Notes: generated by a model from the letters alone, not told the origin. 64,000 bases of DNA from Pseudomonas soli (GCF_900110655.1 NZ_FOEQ01000006.1:62001-126000); one strand, 5' to 3'. Positions 24,602 to 32,615 are shown, counted from the first letter of the stretch. Made by a program: numbers and translations.

Positions 24602-25543
24602 CTACCTTGGAACCACATCACTACTTAGGTATCTCCTATCCATATTCTGAATAGGCTGATTTTTCTCTTCCAGCTCTATCCTGACATCATCCCATTCAAG
24701 AGAAAGCGACAGTGGTCTGCTGACTGCAGAGAATGCAGCCAGCCCAAAACTTTCACCATCGTTAATAGCTGCATATTTATCAGTATAATTCTGAATCACT
24801 TCCCGAGCCTCTCGCACCGAGCCTTCAATGAAGGAACGGACCTGCTCTTGCAGCTCGCTAATACACCCCATGTATTTCCTTGCAACCTGTTTCAGGTCTA
24901 TCTTATCCTCCATTTCATTTAAGACTGATTTTTTGAACCCGGAATTCTCTCGAAGCCTATCTTTTAAAGAGTGCACTCCGATATTGAACACAAGCTTATC
25001 TGCCTGTTTATCTGCATTCATAGTCCATCTATTGGGATTGGTCACCGAGTGCACGGCATCAGCACAGTGAGTTATATGGCCTCGGAGAGCCTCAGCAAAC
25101 CGATACTCCAAAGTTTCATCGTAGATTTTACTCCTCAAAGCTTCGACCATTTTTATCATGTGCGCTTTATCATCAACACACTTAGAGGCCATGCCAGGAA
25201 TTAACTCCGTGTAGTTTTTTCCAAAAAATATGAAGTTTGCCACCCTTCTATTAAGGGCCGATAAAACTGTATAAGCCTTACTATAGTTGAAGGACGTATC
25301 TGTCAGGCTATCCATGGTTAGCAAAATAGCTTCACGCTCAAAGTCCATGAAATTCCCTAAAACAAGATCATATTTTTCCTCAATCGAAAGCGCTGCACTA
25401 AGGATGCTCCGTGACCTGACCAGCAACTTATATTCAGCCTCACTCACCTCGAGAGACTTCACAGGGCCCAGGAAATTTTGTTTCAAATAAAACTCATACT
25501 CGCCACTCAAGACTCTATTCCTTTTCCAAAAAACCAACTGCAA
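24602..25543 (-). CDS. Prophage cargo protein 2 (unknown, AT-rich)
   Basis: An open frame of 313 residues is present, clearly more AT-rich than the phage genes beside it and with different codon use, as expected for recently acquired cargo. The first in-frame start is TTG at 25543, with no ribosome site in front. A TTG at 25510, preceded by AAAAGGA, is better placed and would give 302 residues. The protein looks soluble and helical, with many Glu/Lys pairs and no recognised motif; a His/Cys cluster HITHCADAVHSV lies near the middle. It follows the membrane-protein gene at 25558 by 14 bases, so the two form one leftward unit. Function is unknown; defence or exclusion is a guess from location. 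Confidence 0.6.
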   Translation of the reverse strand: MQLVFWKRNRVLSGEYEFYLKQNFLGPVKSLEVSEAEYKLLVRSRSILSAALSIEEKYDLVLGNFMDFEREAILLTMDSLTDTSFNYSKAYTVLSALNRRVANFIFFGKNYTELIPGMASKCVDDKAHMIKMVEALRSKIYDETLEYRFAEALRGHITHCADAVHSVTNPNRWTMNADKQADKLVFNIGVHSLKDRLRENSGFKKSVLNEMEDKIDLKQVARKYMGCISELQEQVRSFIEGSVREAREVIQNYTDKYAAINDGESFGLAAFSAVSRPLSLSLEWDDVRIELEEKNQPIQNMDRRYLSSDVVPR

Positions 25544-25557
25544 AACAGTGCGCGCAA

Positions 25558-26220
25558 CTAAAATTTATTGAGCCCTAGCTTCTCATCCCTTACCTCGGCA
25601 TTCTCAACCAGCCCAAAATAACAATATACCTGATCATTAGTAGCACCAATTAGCTCCAAAAGGTCCTTATTGGTGGTGTCAAAGTATGCACCTCTAACTA
25701 CGTTCTCACACATATTCCATACCGTCATCGCTCGACTCGATAAATTTAGAAGCGCCAGAGAGTAGCTATAGAATGAAGAGACATTTGCTTCCCAGAGCTC
25801 AGGTAGAGCCTTGTTTATAATCTCGACTTCTGTAAGCAACTGCTGCACCCATTCCCTTTGCTCCTTACTAAACTTATGCGCTATATCGGAAAAGTACTCA
25901 TTCAAATAGAGAGAGCTGATACTACCCGGGAGATTATGACGTGCAGGCTTTTTCTTGAAAGCGACGCACTCCATCAACTTGCAAAGTTCTAAAAGCAACT
26001 GGACCACTGAACCTTGTATCTGACGGACGTTCTCATCACAACACATAAGTTTATTTTTACTTGCTTGCCCCTCCTTACGCGAAGAGCTTAAATAATTTAA
26101 GTAAAAACCCAACAGCGCCCCGCATAGGGCAGATACAACTGGAATAAATTTATCCACAGTCAGCTTAACCTGACCTACCTGCATGTACTCAATACACTGC
26201 GAAAAGCTTTCAATATCCAT
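25558..26220 (-). CDS. Prophage cargo protein 1: single-span membrane protein (unknown, AT-rich)
   Basis: This 220-residue protein starts from ATG at 26220 and is the first gene of the leftward pair. One strong membrane helix lies near the N-terminus (about residues 27-45, PVVSALCGALLGFYLNYLS), followed by a basic, cysteine-containing stretch (KNKLMCCDENV) and a helical domain of about 150 residues, probably cytoplasmic. No family is recognised. It is AT-rich like its partner. Membrane-anchored proteins paired with a soluble partner at prophage ends are often exclusion or abortive-infection systems, but the sequence itself does not show this. Confidence 0.6.
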   Translation of the reverse strand: MDIESFSQCIEYMQVGQVKLTVDKFIPVVSALCGALLGFYLNYLSSSRKEGQASKNKLMCCDENVRQIQGSVVQLLLELCKLMECVAFKKKPARHNLPGSISSLYLNEYFSDIAHKFSKEQREWVQQLLTEVEIINKALPELWEANVSSFYSYSLALLNLSSRAMTVWNMCENVVRGAYFDTTNKDLLELIGATNDQVYCYFGLVENAEVRDEKLGLNKF

Positions 26221-26724
26221 ATATCAGACGCTCAAAACTGAAATCCACATTTAAAATCCTATTCTGCTCCACTGTAACACCCCACTGTTTCCAACTCTGA
26301 TCATAGGAGATTTTAGTACATCTGCCTTCAGGCGATGGGGCCTTACAAAGCATAAGCTTTCTTCAATACTAGCGAAAAGCTTGCCAACACGATGCCAAGC
26401 GATTTGAGAAAACTGGGAGCTGCGAAAAAAATCGGGATTGGGAATCACTTATCCCCCTCCCGCCGACGCGCTTTGCCTCGTAGAAAAGTGAAAAGGACCT
26501 GGTAGGTGCAACGGAGAGCTACAGCAGGCCCGGCGCGGGCCGCCGGGGAGGAAGGGGCATTGCACGCTGTGCAAGCATTTGAACAGGTATGCAATCAGGT
26601 ACAGCTGCGAGCGTCCACATTACGTCCACACCGCCGACCGAAACCCGACCCGCATGTACGTACATATTCAATAAAATCAGCGTATTGCGGAGTTTTCACA
26701 ACGGCCACAGGCATTTTTGTCGGG
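26221..26724. other. Non-coding stretch between cargo and attachment site
   Basis: About 500 bases without a convincing gene. The left part is AT-rich and probably holds the cargo promoter on the minus strand, but no clear -35/-10 pair was found. The right part (26460-26660) returns to high GC, with a GC-rich palindrome around 26528-26544 (GGCCCGGCGCGGGCC). Short open frames here (for example 26251-26448 minus and 26506-26898 plus) lack ribosome sites and protein-like sequence. Confidence 0.5.
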
Positions 26725-26769
26725 CTCATAATCCTTTGGTCCACGGTTCGAGTCCGTGTGGGCCCACCA
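26725..26769 (+). repeat. attR: duplicated 3' part of tRNA-Met(CAT)
   Basis: These 45 bases are the 3' part of a tRNA. They comprise the anticodon loop CTCATAA (anticodon CAT at 26727-26729), the 3' side of the anticodon stem, and a perfect T arm (stem 26742-26746 with 26754-26758, loop TTCGAGT). The acceptor strand TGGGCCC, discriminator A and CCA end at 26769. The bases upstream do not supply a D arm or the GGGCCCA acceptor strand, so this is not a whole tRNA. Phages that integrate in tRNA genes leave exactly such a copy at the far end. The intact gene should lie left of the window beside the integrase; in Pseudomonas a tRNA-Met follows rpoD, in line with the PP_0384-like genes here. Confidence 0.85.
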
Positions 26770-26774
26770 CCTTC

Positions 26775-26797
26775 AAAGCCGCGCATTGCGCGGCTTT
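26775..26797 (+). terminator. Hairpin terminator after the tRNA remnant
   Basis: AAAGCCGCGC (26775-26784) and GCGCGGCTTT (26788-26797) form a 10-bp perfect stem with a 3-base loop, 5 bases after the CCA end. It is the likely original terminator of the host tRNA-Met gene, now separated from the tRNA 5' half by the prophage. Confidence 0.75.
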
Positions 26798-26921
26798 CGT
26801 GTGTTTGGCAGCCGTACCCCGCCCCGACCCCAGATCGCCCCTTCATGCCAACTGCGACCACCTGCCCCATCTCGACAAAACTTATAAATAACTTATAATT
26901 CAACCTTGGGAGCAAGGTGAA

Positions 26922-27182
26922 ATGGGCATGGGCACGATCATCTGGTCACGCAAGGCAGTCAAACAGCTCAGAAAGATCAACAAGGCCGATCAGCCCAAGA
27001 TCTACGATGCCGCCCAGGCACTGGCTCACATGCCGAACGTCCAGAACGTCAAGACGTTGGTCAACCATCAGTATGGCTACAGGCTACGGGTCGGGAACTA
27101 CCGCATCCTTTTCGACTGGGACGGCGGGGTGAAGATCGTAAATATCGAAGAGGTCAAGAAGCGCGATGAGCACACCTACTAA
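26922..27182 (+). CDS. RelE/ParE-family toxin
   Basis: This 86-residue protein starts from ATG at 26922 (another ATG at 26928; AGCAAGGTGA lies in front). It has the RelE pattern: IIWSRKAVKQLRKINKADQPKIYDAAQAL (partial), then NVKTLVNHQYGYRLRVGNYRILFDWDG and a final strand IVNIEEVKKRDEHTY. RelE toxins cut mRNA in the ribosomal A site; Lys, Arg and the C-terminal Tyr/His residues that family members use are present. The antitoxin gene overlaps its end by 17 bases. The toxin-first order is like higBA. Confidence 0.88.
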   Translation: MGMGTIIWSRKAVKQLRKINKADQPKIYDAAQALAHMPNVQNVKTLVNHQYGYRLRVGNYRILFDWDGGVKIVNIEEVKKRDEHTY

Positions 27183-27492
27183 CGTACAGATCATCAACGG
27201 GGCGGATGGCCGGCCAGCCTTCGTCGTGCTCCCTTACGCCGACTACATCTCCAGCCGCCCAAAGGATGACTTGGTGCCCAATGCAGTCGTGGGCTACATG
27301 GTCAAAGACGGTTTGACCCCCATCGGCGCGTGGCGCAAGCATCTGGACCTCACCCAGGCTCAAGTGGCAGAGCGCCTGGGTATATCCCAGTCAGCCTACG
27401 CCCAACAAGAAGCGGCCGAACGGCCACGCAAGGCTACCCGCGAGAAGATCGCGGCAGCGCTGGGTATACCGGTGCAGTCTCTGGATCTGTAG
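27166..27492 (+). CDS. XRE-family antitoxin
   Basis: This 108-residue protein overlaps the toxin gene by 17 bases. The C-terminal half is a helix-turn-helix of the Cro/cI type (RKHLDLTQAQVAERLGISQSAYAQQE), with a final segment IAAALGIPVQSLDL. The N-terminal half (INGADGRPAFVVLPYADYISS) resembles the Phd/YefM-like strand-and-turn that contacts toxins, so this is a two-part antitoxin. It should neutralise the RelE-like toxin and repress the pair's promoter. It lies right outside the prophage boundary. Confidence 0.88.
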   Translation: MSTPTNVQIINGADGRPAFVVLPYADYISSRPKDDLVPNAVVGYMVKDGLTPIGAWRKHLDLTQAQVAERLGISQSAYAQQEAAERPRKATREKIAAALGIPVQSLDL

Positions 27493-27622
27493 TTCGGGTC
27501 GCTCTGACCAGCGGCAAAGTGCCTCTAGCACACCCGTTCTATTTCGCCATCACGGCCGCGTTTCTAGAATCCCTCCATCGCTTCGGCACCGGGTCGGAGC
27601 CCAGTGATCGAGGGAACGTCAC

Positions 27623-27994
27623 ATGAACATCCAAGGAACGCTTGGAACCCTGCTCGTTGTACCGATGCTGGCCACGCTCGCAGGTTGCGTGGCACCGGGC
27701 TCCTACAACCAGGGCCAGCAGCCCAGTCAGATGGCTGGCGGCAATGCCCCGTGCACGCCCAGCGCAACCGACAACCTGATCTCCACAGGCCGCAGCCTGC
27801 TCAGCATCGCCAACTCCGTGCTCGAAACCAAGAACAGCATGAATGGCACTTCAGCCACCTATGACCAACGCATGCAGCTTGCCGAGAACGCGCAGAAGGT
27901 CAACAAAGGCAACCAGATGCTCGACAATGTCGAGAGCATGACTGCTGGCCTGAAGTCGCCTTGCGCCACGGCGCAGACCAGCGCGTCACGTTGA
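27623..27994 (+). CDS. Putative lipoprotein
   Basis: This 123-residue protein has a signal peptide ending in the lipobox LAGC (Cys 22) after a hydrophobic stretch LLVVPMLAT. The mature part of about 100 residues is Gln/Asn/Ser-rich near the start, then helical, with two further cysteines that could pair. It probably sits in the outer membrane. No family is recognised; similar small lipoproteins are common in Pseudomonas. It stands alone between the TA pair and the acetyltransferase. Confidence 0.65.
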   Translation: MNIQGTLGTLLVVPMLATLAGCVAPGSYNQGQQPSQMAGGNAPCTPSATDNLISTGRSLLSIANSVLETKNSMNGTSATYDQRMQLAENAQKVNKGNQMLDNVESMTAGLKSPCATAQTSASR

Positions 27995-28048
27995 TCAAAT
28001 CCGATCAGGGCTGCGCAGCAGCCCCGGTCGTAAACGTCTCTCGGCGAT

Positions 28049-28744
28049 TCAAACCGACGCCAGCACCTTGCAGCCCCGCCGCGAAATTTCGATCCTCGTG
28101 TAACTTGCCTCACCGAGCCCGCTGATCCGGTCAAGACAGGCGGCAGGGTCGTGCAGCGGCAGCTCCAGCAACTGCCGGGTATCGCGCTCCCACCAGCGCG
28201 ATGCGAGCAGACGCTCGATCATCGCTTCCGGGTATCGATAACGCACCACCTTGGCTGGAAAGCCCGCCACCACGGCATAGGGCGGCACGTCCCGAGTCAC
28301 CAGGGCGCGAGTGGCGACAATCGCGCCCGTGCCCACTTCGACGCCCTCCATGATCATCGCACCTTCGCCGATCCACACGTCATGGCCAATGCGTGCCGGC
28401 GTGCTCGGCGGCTCGTATTGCCACTGGGTGCCGGTGAACTGGAAAGGGTGGGAACTCAGCCAGTCGGTGGGATGAGCGTATTTTTCCTGGCCGATGACCA
28501 CCGCGCTGCCGATCGAGCAATAGCGCCCGATCGACTCGACCACCTGCAGCGAGCCGCCACTGCGGATATAGGTGTGAGCCCCGATCGAGACATCCAGGGT
28601 GGCGGCGCTGACCGCCACATCGCCGATGCGCACCTCGGCCTCGAGCGCCAGCCTGGCGCGCTTGCCGAACTTGGAAATGCCCGTGCTCACCTTGCAACCG
28701 TGTTGGCGAATCCATCGCCGCCAGTACCAGTCCTTGAACTTCAT
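28049..28744 (-). CDS. CatB-like hexapeptide-repeat O-acetyltransferase
   Basis: This 231-residue protein has left-handed beta-helix repeats ([61 protein letters not shown], partial). The [11 protein letters not shown] segment carries the catalytic-type histidine found in CatB/VatD xenobiotic acetyltransferases. A C-terminal part of about 45 residues follows the helix. It likely transfers acetyl from acetyl-CoA to a hydroxyl of a sugar or small molecule, as a trimer in the cytoplasm. Relatives are often called antibiotic acetyltransferases, but no resistance role is shown. Confidence 0.85.
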   Translation of the reverse strand: MKFKDWYWRRWIRQHGCKVSTGISKFGKRARLALEAEVRIGDVAVSAATLDVSIGAHTYIRSGGSLQVVESIGRYCSIGSAVVIGQEKYAHPTDWLSSHPFQFTGTQWQYEPPSTPARIGHDVWIGEGAMIMEGVEVGTGAIVATRALVTRDVPPYAVVAGFPAKVVRYRYPEAMIERLLASRWWERDTRQLLELPLHDPAACLDRISGLGEASYTRIEISRRGCKVLASV

Positions 28745-28890
28745 GGGTCAATCACTCCTGCCATGGTCCAGGCTGCCGAGCGGCAGCGGCCCGCTATCGT
28801 ACCGCCTTGCCAACGTAATGCCAGCCTTGGGCGCCTTGCGCGAATCGGTCGCGCTTGCATAGGCTAGCAGCTCGACAAAAGAGACCTACC

Positions 28891-29352
28891 ATGCCGGCCA
28901 CCTCCTCCATCACCCTCGACGCCATCGATCGCCAGTTGATCTCCCTGTTGCAGATCAACGCCCGCGAAAGCGTCGCCACGCTCGCCCGCCAACTGGGGAT
29001 CGCCCGTACCACGGTGAACTCGCGCCTCGAACGCCTGGAGCGCAACAAGGTGATCACCGGCTATGGCGTGCGCCTGGGGCAGCGCCTGATCGGCGGCGGT
29101 CTGCAGGCGTACGTGGGGATCAAGGCGCAGCCGCGCTCAGGCAAGGACATCGTACGCCACCTGAGCGCCATGGGGCAGGTCCAGCAGTTGTGCGCGGTCA
29201 GTGGCGAATTCGACTATGTGGCCTGGCTGCTCAGCGACTCACCGGAGCAACTGGACCAGTTGCTCGACCTGATCGGCAGCCTCGACGGGGTGGAGAAGAC
29301 CACCACGTCGATCATCCTCAGCAGCAAGGTGGACCGCGGGCAGCCAGGCTGA
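28891..29352 (+). CDS. Lrp/AsnC-family regulator, probably of lysine catabolism
   Basis: This 153-residue protein starts from ATG at 28891; a TTG 12 codons earlier is open but lacks a ribosome site. The N-terminal helix-turn-helix (IDRQLISLLQINARESVATLARQLGIARTTVNSRLERLER, partial) and C-terminal RAM/Lrp effector domain (AYVGIKAQPRSGKDIVRHL, CAVSGEFDYVAWL) are clear. In P. putida the homologue stands next to davBA, so it may respond to lysine or a related amino acid and control those genes. That link is inference from gene order. Confidence 0.88.
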   Translation: MPATSSITLDAIDRQLISLLQINARESVATLARQLGIARTTVNSRLERLERNKVITGYGVRLGQRLIGGGLQAYVGIKAQPRSGKDIVRHLSAMGQVQQLCAVSGEFDYVAWLLSDSPEQLDQLLDLIGSLDGVEKTTTSIILSSKVDRGQPG

Positions 29353-29357
29353 GGTCC

Positions 29358-29648
29358 TCAGGCCTCCATCGCGTCGAGCAACCCCTCCAGCAGCGCCCGT
29401 ACCGTTTCCGCCGAATGCAGGATCGACCAGATCATCGCCCGCCCCGCCTCGGGGGCATGATGCTGGGCATAGTCGTCGGCGATTTCCTGGATGGCCTGGG
29501 CCAGCATGCTCGCGTGGACCAGGGCGTCGGCGGCATCGACGCCGGGGCGTACGGTGAAGATAGGGGGATGGCTGGACTGGCAGGAGCAGAAGGACTGCTC
29601 GGTGGTTGGGTTCAAAGTGAGGGGTGGGTCGGGGACGACCTTTTTCAT
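29358..29648 (-). CDS. DUF3077-family small protein
   Basis: This 96-residue soluble protein has the helical core VDAADALVHASMLAQAIQEIADDYA and RAMIWSILHSAETVRALLEGLL (partial) of a small Pseudomonas-specific family I recall as DUF3077. Function is unknown. The ATG is preceded by GGAGGCAAC and overlaps the stop of a short upstream frame (29645-29836) in ATGA, suggesting coupling. It is convergent with the Lrp-type gene, 5 bases away. Confidence 0.75.
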   Translation of the reverse strand: MKKVVPDPPLTLNPTTEQSFCSCQSSHPPIFTVRPGVDAADALVHASMLAQAIQEIADDYAQHHAPEAGRAMIWSILHSAETVRALLEGLLDAMEA

Positions 29649-29836
29649 GGTGTTGCCTCCATTACCGGCTCAAGCAGGCCACCACGCAACCTTCTCACGG
29701 GAATGGGTGGCAGCCATGGGCGGGGTGAGAACCGGCGAAGTTGGAGGCTACATTCCGGCCAGGCAGAACCTGCCCGCGCACAGCTGCCATGACAGCATGC
29801 CTCCAGTTTGATCGCCGGGTTCTCACGCCCGATCAC
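29645..29836 (-). CDS. Possible leader peptide gene upstream of DUF3077
   Basis: A 63-residue open frame ends in a TGA overlapping the DUF3077 start. It is Arg/Pro/Trp/Cys-rich (KLEACCHGSCARAG, RRFSPRPWLPPIPVRRLRGG) and I recall similar short sequences before this gene in other P. putida-type genomes. Such conservation could mean a real leader peptide or a conserved structured leader RNA instead. The start codon is uncertain. Confidence 0.35.
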   Translation of the reverse strand: MIGRENPAIKLEACCHGSCARAGSAWPECSLQLRRFSPRPWLPPIPVRRLRGGLLEPVMEATP

Positions 29837-30101
29837 CGAATATGCGGTGACCGGCTGAAGTTAACCGCGAAGGTTTACCCGCACAGCCAGACCGGAGCGA
29901 CAGGGCTTGTAGGATAGGTCTCGTTAAATTTCACGTCTGTAGGAAATGGTCTGACAAACAAAAACCTAGCATCCTCCCAATGACATATCCGGCAACTCTC
30001 CCCCGCCAGCACTCCCTCGATCCACGTTTAGGCTGATGACATCTGCCCTATTGACGTAGCACAAACCTCATCACAAACTATACGCGGATCACGTACAAAA
30101 A
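29837..30101. other. Non-coding stretch upstream of the second TA pair
   Basis: Together with the doubtful leader frame this is about 450 bases without a firm gene. It turns AT-rich towards 30102 and probably carries the promoters of the minus-strand DUF3077 leader and the plus-strand toxin gene. No clear palindrome or promoter consensus was found. Confidence 0.4.
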
Positions 30102-30464
30102 ATGGATGCCCTATTTATCGAGCTGCCCGCTTTCGAGCGCTTTCGCAGCCAGTATCTGGACGATGAAGATTTCCGGTCTCTGCAACGCGTACTGCTTCTG
30201 CATCCCCATGCGGGTGACGTCATCAAGGGAACGGGCGGCCTCAGGAAGGTGCGTTTCGCCGATGCACTACGCCATAAAGGCAAGCGAGGCGGCACCCGGA
30301 TCATCTACTACTGGTGGCAGGCTGGGCTGCAGTTCTGGCTTTTCACGCTTTACGGAAAGGAAGTCCAGGATGACCTGACACCGCAGCAACGCCAGGCCCT
30401 GAAGAACCTGCTTGAACGCGAATACCTGATGAGGACGACCAATGCCACGCAACATCTTCACTGA
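30102..30464 (+). CDS. HigB2/RelE-type toxin
   Basis: This 120-residue protein contains the family signature GTGGLRKVRFADALRHKGKRGG followed by RIIYYWWQAGLQFWLFTLYGK (partial), typical of the larger RelE/HigB toxins whose partners are small HTH antitoxins. Basic residues in the RKVRF and RHKGKRGG segments would bind ribosomal mRNA. The antitoxin gene starts 22 bases before its end. The ATG at 30102 lacks a strong ribosome site. Confidence 0.88.
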   Translation: MDALFIELPAFERFRSQYLDDEDFRSLQRVLLLHPHAGDVIKGTGGLRKVRFADALRHKGKRGGTRIIYYWWQAGLQFWLFTLYGKEVQDDLTPQQRQALKNLLEREYLMRTTNATQHLH

Positions 30465-30756
30465 ACTCACCGAAGGTTTCGATGCCCTTGCCGATGTGCG
30501 CTCCGGCAAACTGACCCTGCGTTCGCACAAGGTAACCTTCGAGGAACTGGCCCCGCTGGCCCCCAATGAACTGACCGAGCTGCGCCAGCGCCTGAACATG
30601 TCCCGGGCGGTGTTTGCCGCGTACCTGCGCACCAACGCCCGCACCCTGGAGAGCTGGGAGCAAGGCCGCTCCAAGCCCAACGCCCAGGCCGTGGCACTGA
30701 TCCGGCTGGTGCAGAAGTACCCTGAAACCGTCGAGCACTTGGCATCATTGAGCTGA
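30442..30756 (+). CDS. HigA2-type HTH antitoxin
   Basis: This 104-residue protein overlaps the toxin gene by 22 bases. The C-terminal half is a Cro/cI-type helix-turn-helix (ELRQRLNMSRAVFAAYLRTNARTLESWEQG, partial) with KPNAQAVALIRLVQKYPE after it, as in NadS/HigA2 antitoxins. The N-terminal 45 residues (IFTELTEGFDALADVRSGK) should wrap the toxin. It represses its own operon in the known family members. Confidence 0.88.
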   Translation: MPRNIFTELTEGFDALADVRSGKLTLRSHKVTFEELAPLAPNELTELRQRLNMSRAVFAAYLRTNARTLESWEQGRSKPNAQAVALIRLVQKYPETVEHLASLS

Positions 30757-30916
30757 TTCGTCATTTTTTAATGAACATCAATCATCAAGACGAAACAAAT
30801 CACATAACGACGTCAGTTTTCACCTTAATAACGAACACCCCGCTTCATAAAATGGCCACCAGGCATTCTCTATACTCAGGCTCCGCCCCCTGCGCAGCCC
30901 CTGGCAAGGTCATTAC

Positions 30917-32599
30917 ATGAACAAGAAAAACCGCCACCCCGCCGACGGCAAGAAACCCATCACCATCTTCGGCCCGGACTTCCCCTTCGCCTTCGACGAC
31001 TGGCTGGAGCACCCGGCCGGCCTGGGCAGCATTCCCGAGGCGCGCCATGGCGAAGAGGTGGCGATCGTCGGTGGCGGTATTGCCGGGCTGGTGGCGGCCT
31101 ACGAGTTGATGAAGCTGGGCCTCAAGCCCGTGGTGTACGAAGCTTCCAAGCTGGGTGGCAGGCTGCGTTCGCAGGTGTTCAACGGCACCGACGGCATCGT
31201 CGCCGAACTGGGCGGCATGCGCTTCCCGGTGTCGTCCACCGCCTTCTACCACTACGTCGACAAGCTGGGCCTGGAGACCAAGCCCTTCCCTAACCCGCTG
31301 ACGCCGGCCTCGGGGAGTACGGTGATCGACTTGGAAGGCCAGACCTACTACGCCGAGAAGTACGCCGACCTGCCACACCTGTTCCACGAAGTGGCCGACG
31401 CCTGGGCGGACGCCCTGGAGAGCGGCGCGCAGTTCGCCGACATTCAGCAGGCCATTCGTGACCGCGACGTGCCGCGCCTGAAAGACCTGTGGAACAAGCT
31501 GGTGCCTCTGTGGGACGACCGCACTTTCTATGACTTCGTCGCCACTTCGCGCTCGTTCGCCAAACTGAGCTTCCAGCACCGCGAGGTGTTCGGCCAGGTG
31601 GGCTTCGGCACAGGCGGCTGGGACTCGGACTTCCCCAATTCGATGCTGGAAATCTTCCGCGTGGTGATGACCAACTGCGACGACCATCAGCATTTGGTGG
31701 TCGGCGGCGTCGAGCAGGTGCCGCAGGGCATCTGGCGCCATGTACCGGAGCGCTGCGCCCACTGGCCGGCCGGCACCAGCCTCAGTACGCTGCATGGCGG
31801 CGCGCCGCGCACCGGGGTCAAGCGCATTGCCCGCGCCAGCGATGGTCGCCTGGCGGTCACCGACAACTATGGTGACGTGCGCCACTACGCTGCTGTACTC
31901 ACCACCTGCCAAAGCTGGCTGCTGACCACCCAGATCGACTGCGAGGAGTCGCTGTTCTCACAGAAAATGTGGATGGCCCTGGACCGCACCCGCTACATGC
32001 AGTCGTCGAAGACCTTCGTCATGGTCGATCGCCCGTTCTGGAAGGACAAGGATCCGCAGACCGGCCGCGACCTGATGAGCATGACCCTCACCGACCGTCT
32101 GACCCGCGGCACCTACCTGTTCGACAACGGCGACGACAAGCCGGGAGTGATCTGCCTGTCCTACGCCTGGATGAGCGACGCCCTGAAGATGCTGCCGCAC
32201 CCGACCGAAAAGCGCGTGCAACTGGCCCTCGACGCGCTGAAGAAGATCTACCCCAAGACCGATATCGCCGGGCATATCATCGGCGATCCGATCACCATCT
32301 CGTGGGAGGCCGACCCGCACTTCCTCGGCGCCTTCAAGGGCGCGCTGCCGGGCCACTACCGCTACAACCAGCGCATGTACGCACACTTCATGCAGGCCGA
32401 CATGCCCGCCGAGCAGCGCGGCATCTTCATCGCCGGTGACGACGTGTCGTGGACCCCGGCCTGGGTCGAAGGCGCGGTGCAGACTTCGCTCAATGCCGTG
32501 TGGGGTATCATCAACCACTTCGGTGGCCAGACCCACCCGGACAATCCCGGCCCAGGCGATGTGTTCCACGAGATCGGTCCGATCGCCCTGGCCGACTGA
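30917..32599 (+). CDS. davB: L-lysine 2-monooxygenase
   Basis: This 560-residue flavoprotein of the amine oxidase family has the N-terminal dinucleotide-binding motif VAIVGGGIAGLVAAYELMKLG (partial; about residues 50-70), GGRLRSQ and ELGGMRFP, and the C-terminal FAD motif near IFIAGDDVSWTPAWVEGAV. Family members oxidise and decarboxylate L-lysine with O2 to 5-aminopentanamide, the first step of the aminovalerate route. It is followed after 16 bases by davA, as in P. putida PP_0383-PP_0382. Tryptophan monooxygenases are related, but gene context favours lysine. Confidence 0.92.
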   Translation: MNKKNRHPADGKKPITIFGPDFPFAFDDWLEHPAGLGSIPEARHGEEVAIVGGGIAGLVAAYELMKLGLKPVVYEASKLGGRLRSQVFNGTDGIVAELGGMRFPVSSTAFYHYVDKLGLETKPFPNPLTPASGSTVIDLEGQTYYAEKYADLPHLFHEVADAWADALESGAQFADIQQAIRDRDVPRLKDLWNKLVPLWDDRTFYDFVATSRSFAKLSFQHREVFGQVGFGTGGWDSDFPNSMLEIFRVVMTNCDDHQHLVVGGVEQVPQGIWRHVPERCAHWPAGTSLSTLHGGAPRTGVKRIARASDGRLAVTDNYGDVRHYAAVLTTCQSWLLTTQIDCEESLFSQKMWMALDRTRYMQSSKTFVMVDRPFWKDKDPQTGRDLMSMTLTDRLTRGTYLFDNGDDKPGVICLSYAWMSDALKMLPHPTEKRVQLALDALKKIYPKTDIAGHIIGDPITISWEADPHFLGAFKGALPGHYRYNQRMYAHFMQADMPAEQRGIFIAGDDVSWTPAWVEGAVQTSLNAVWGIINHFGGQTHPDNPGPGDVFHEIGPIALAD

Positions 32600-32615
32600 G
32601 CGAAGGAGTAGCGCC

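Larger units (their letters stand above)
1..26769. mobile_element. P2/HP1-like myovirus prophage, right part (left end outside window)
   Basis: A continuous block of phage genes runs from a replication protein cut by the window edge, through early genes, an Ogr-like activator, portal/terminase, head, lysis, tail and spike genes, to a truncated tRNA-Met copy at 26725-26769. Gene order (leftward portal and terminase; rightward scaffold, capsid, small terminase, head completion) is that of P2. The tail block, with lysis genes between the tube gene and the assembly chaperone, is arranged more like HP1/K139-type relatives, which is from memory. No integrase or repressor is visible, so they should lie left of base 1. 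All late genes look intact apart from the terminase/portal overlap, so the element may be functional. Confidence 0.93.

Noticed and set aside
26693..26769. A complete tRNA-Met gene
   Set aside because: Only the anticodon loop to CCA part is present; the upstream bases do not form a D arm or the matching acceptor strand.
26506..26898. A 130-codon frame across attR
   Set aside because: It runs through the tRNA remnant and terminator, has no ribosome site and no protein-like pattern.
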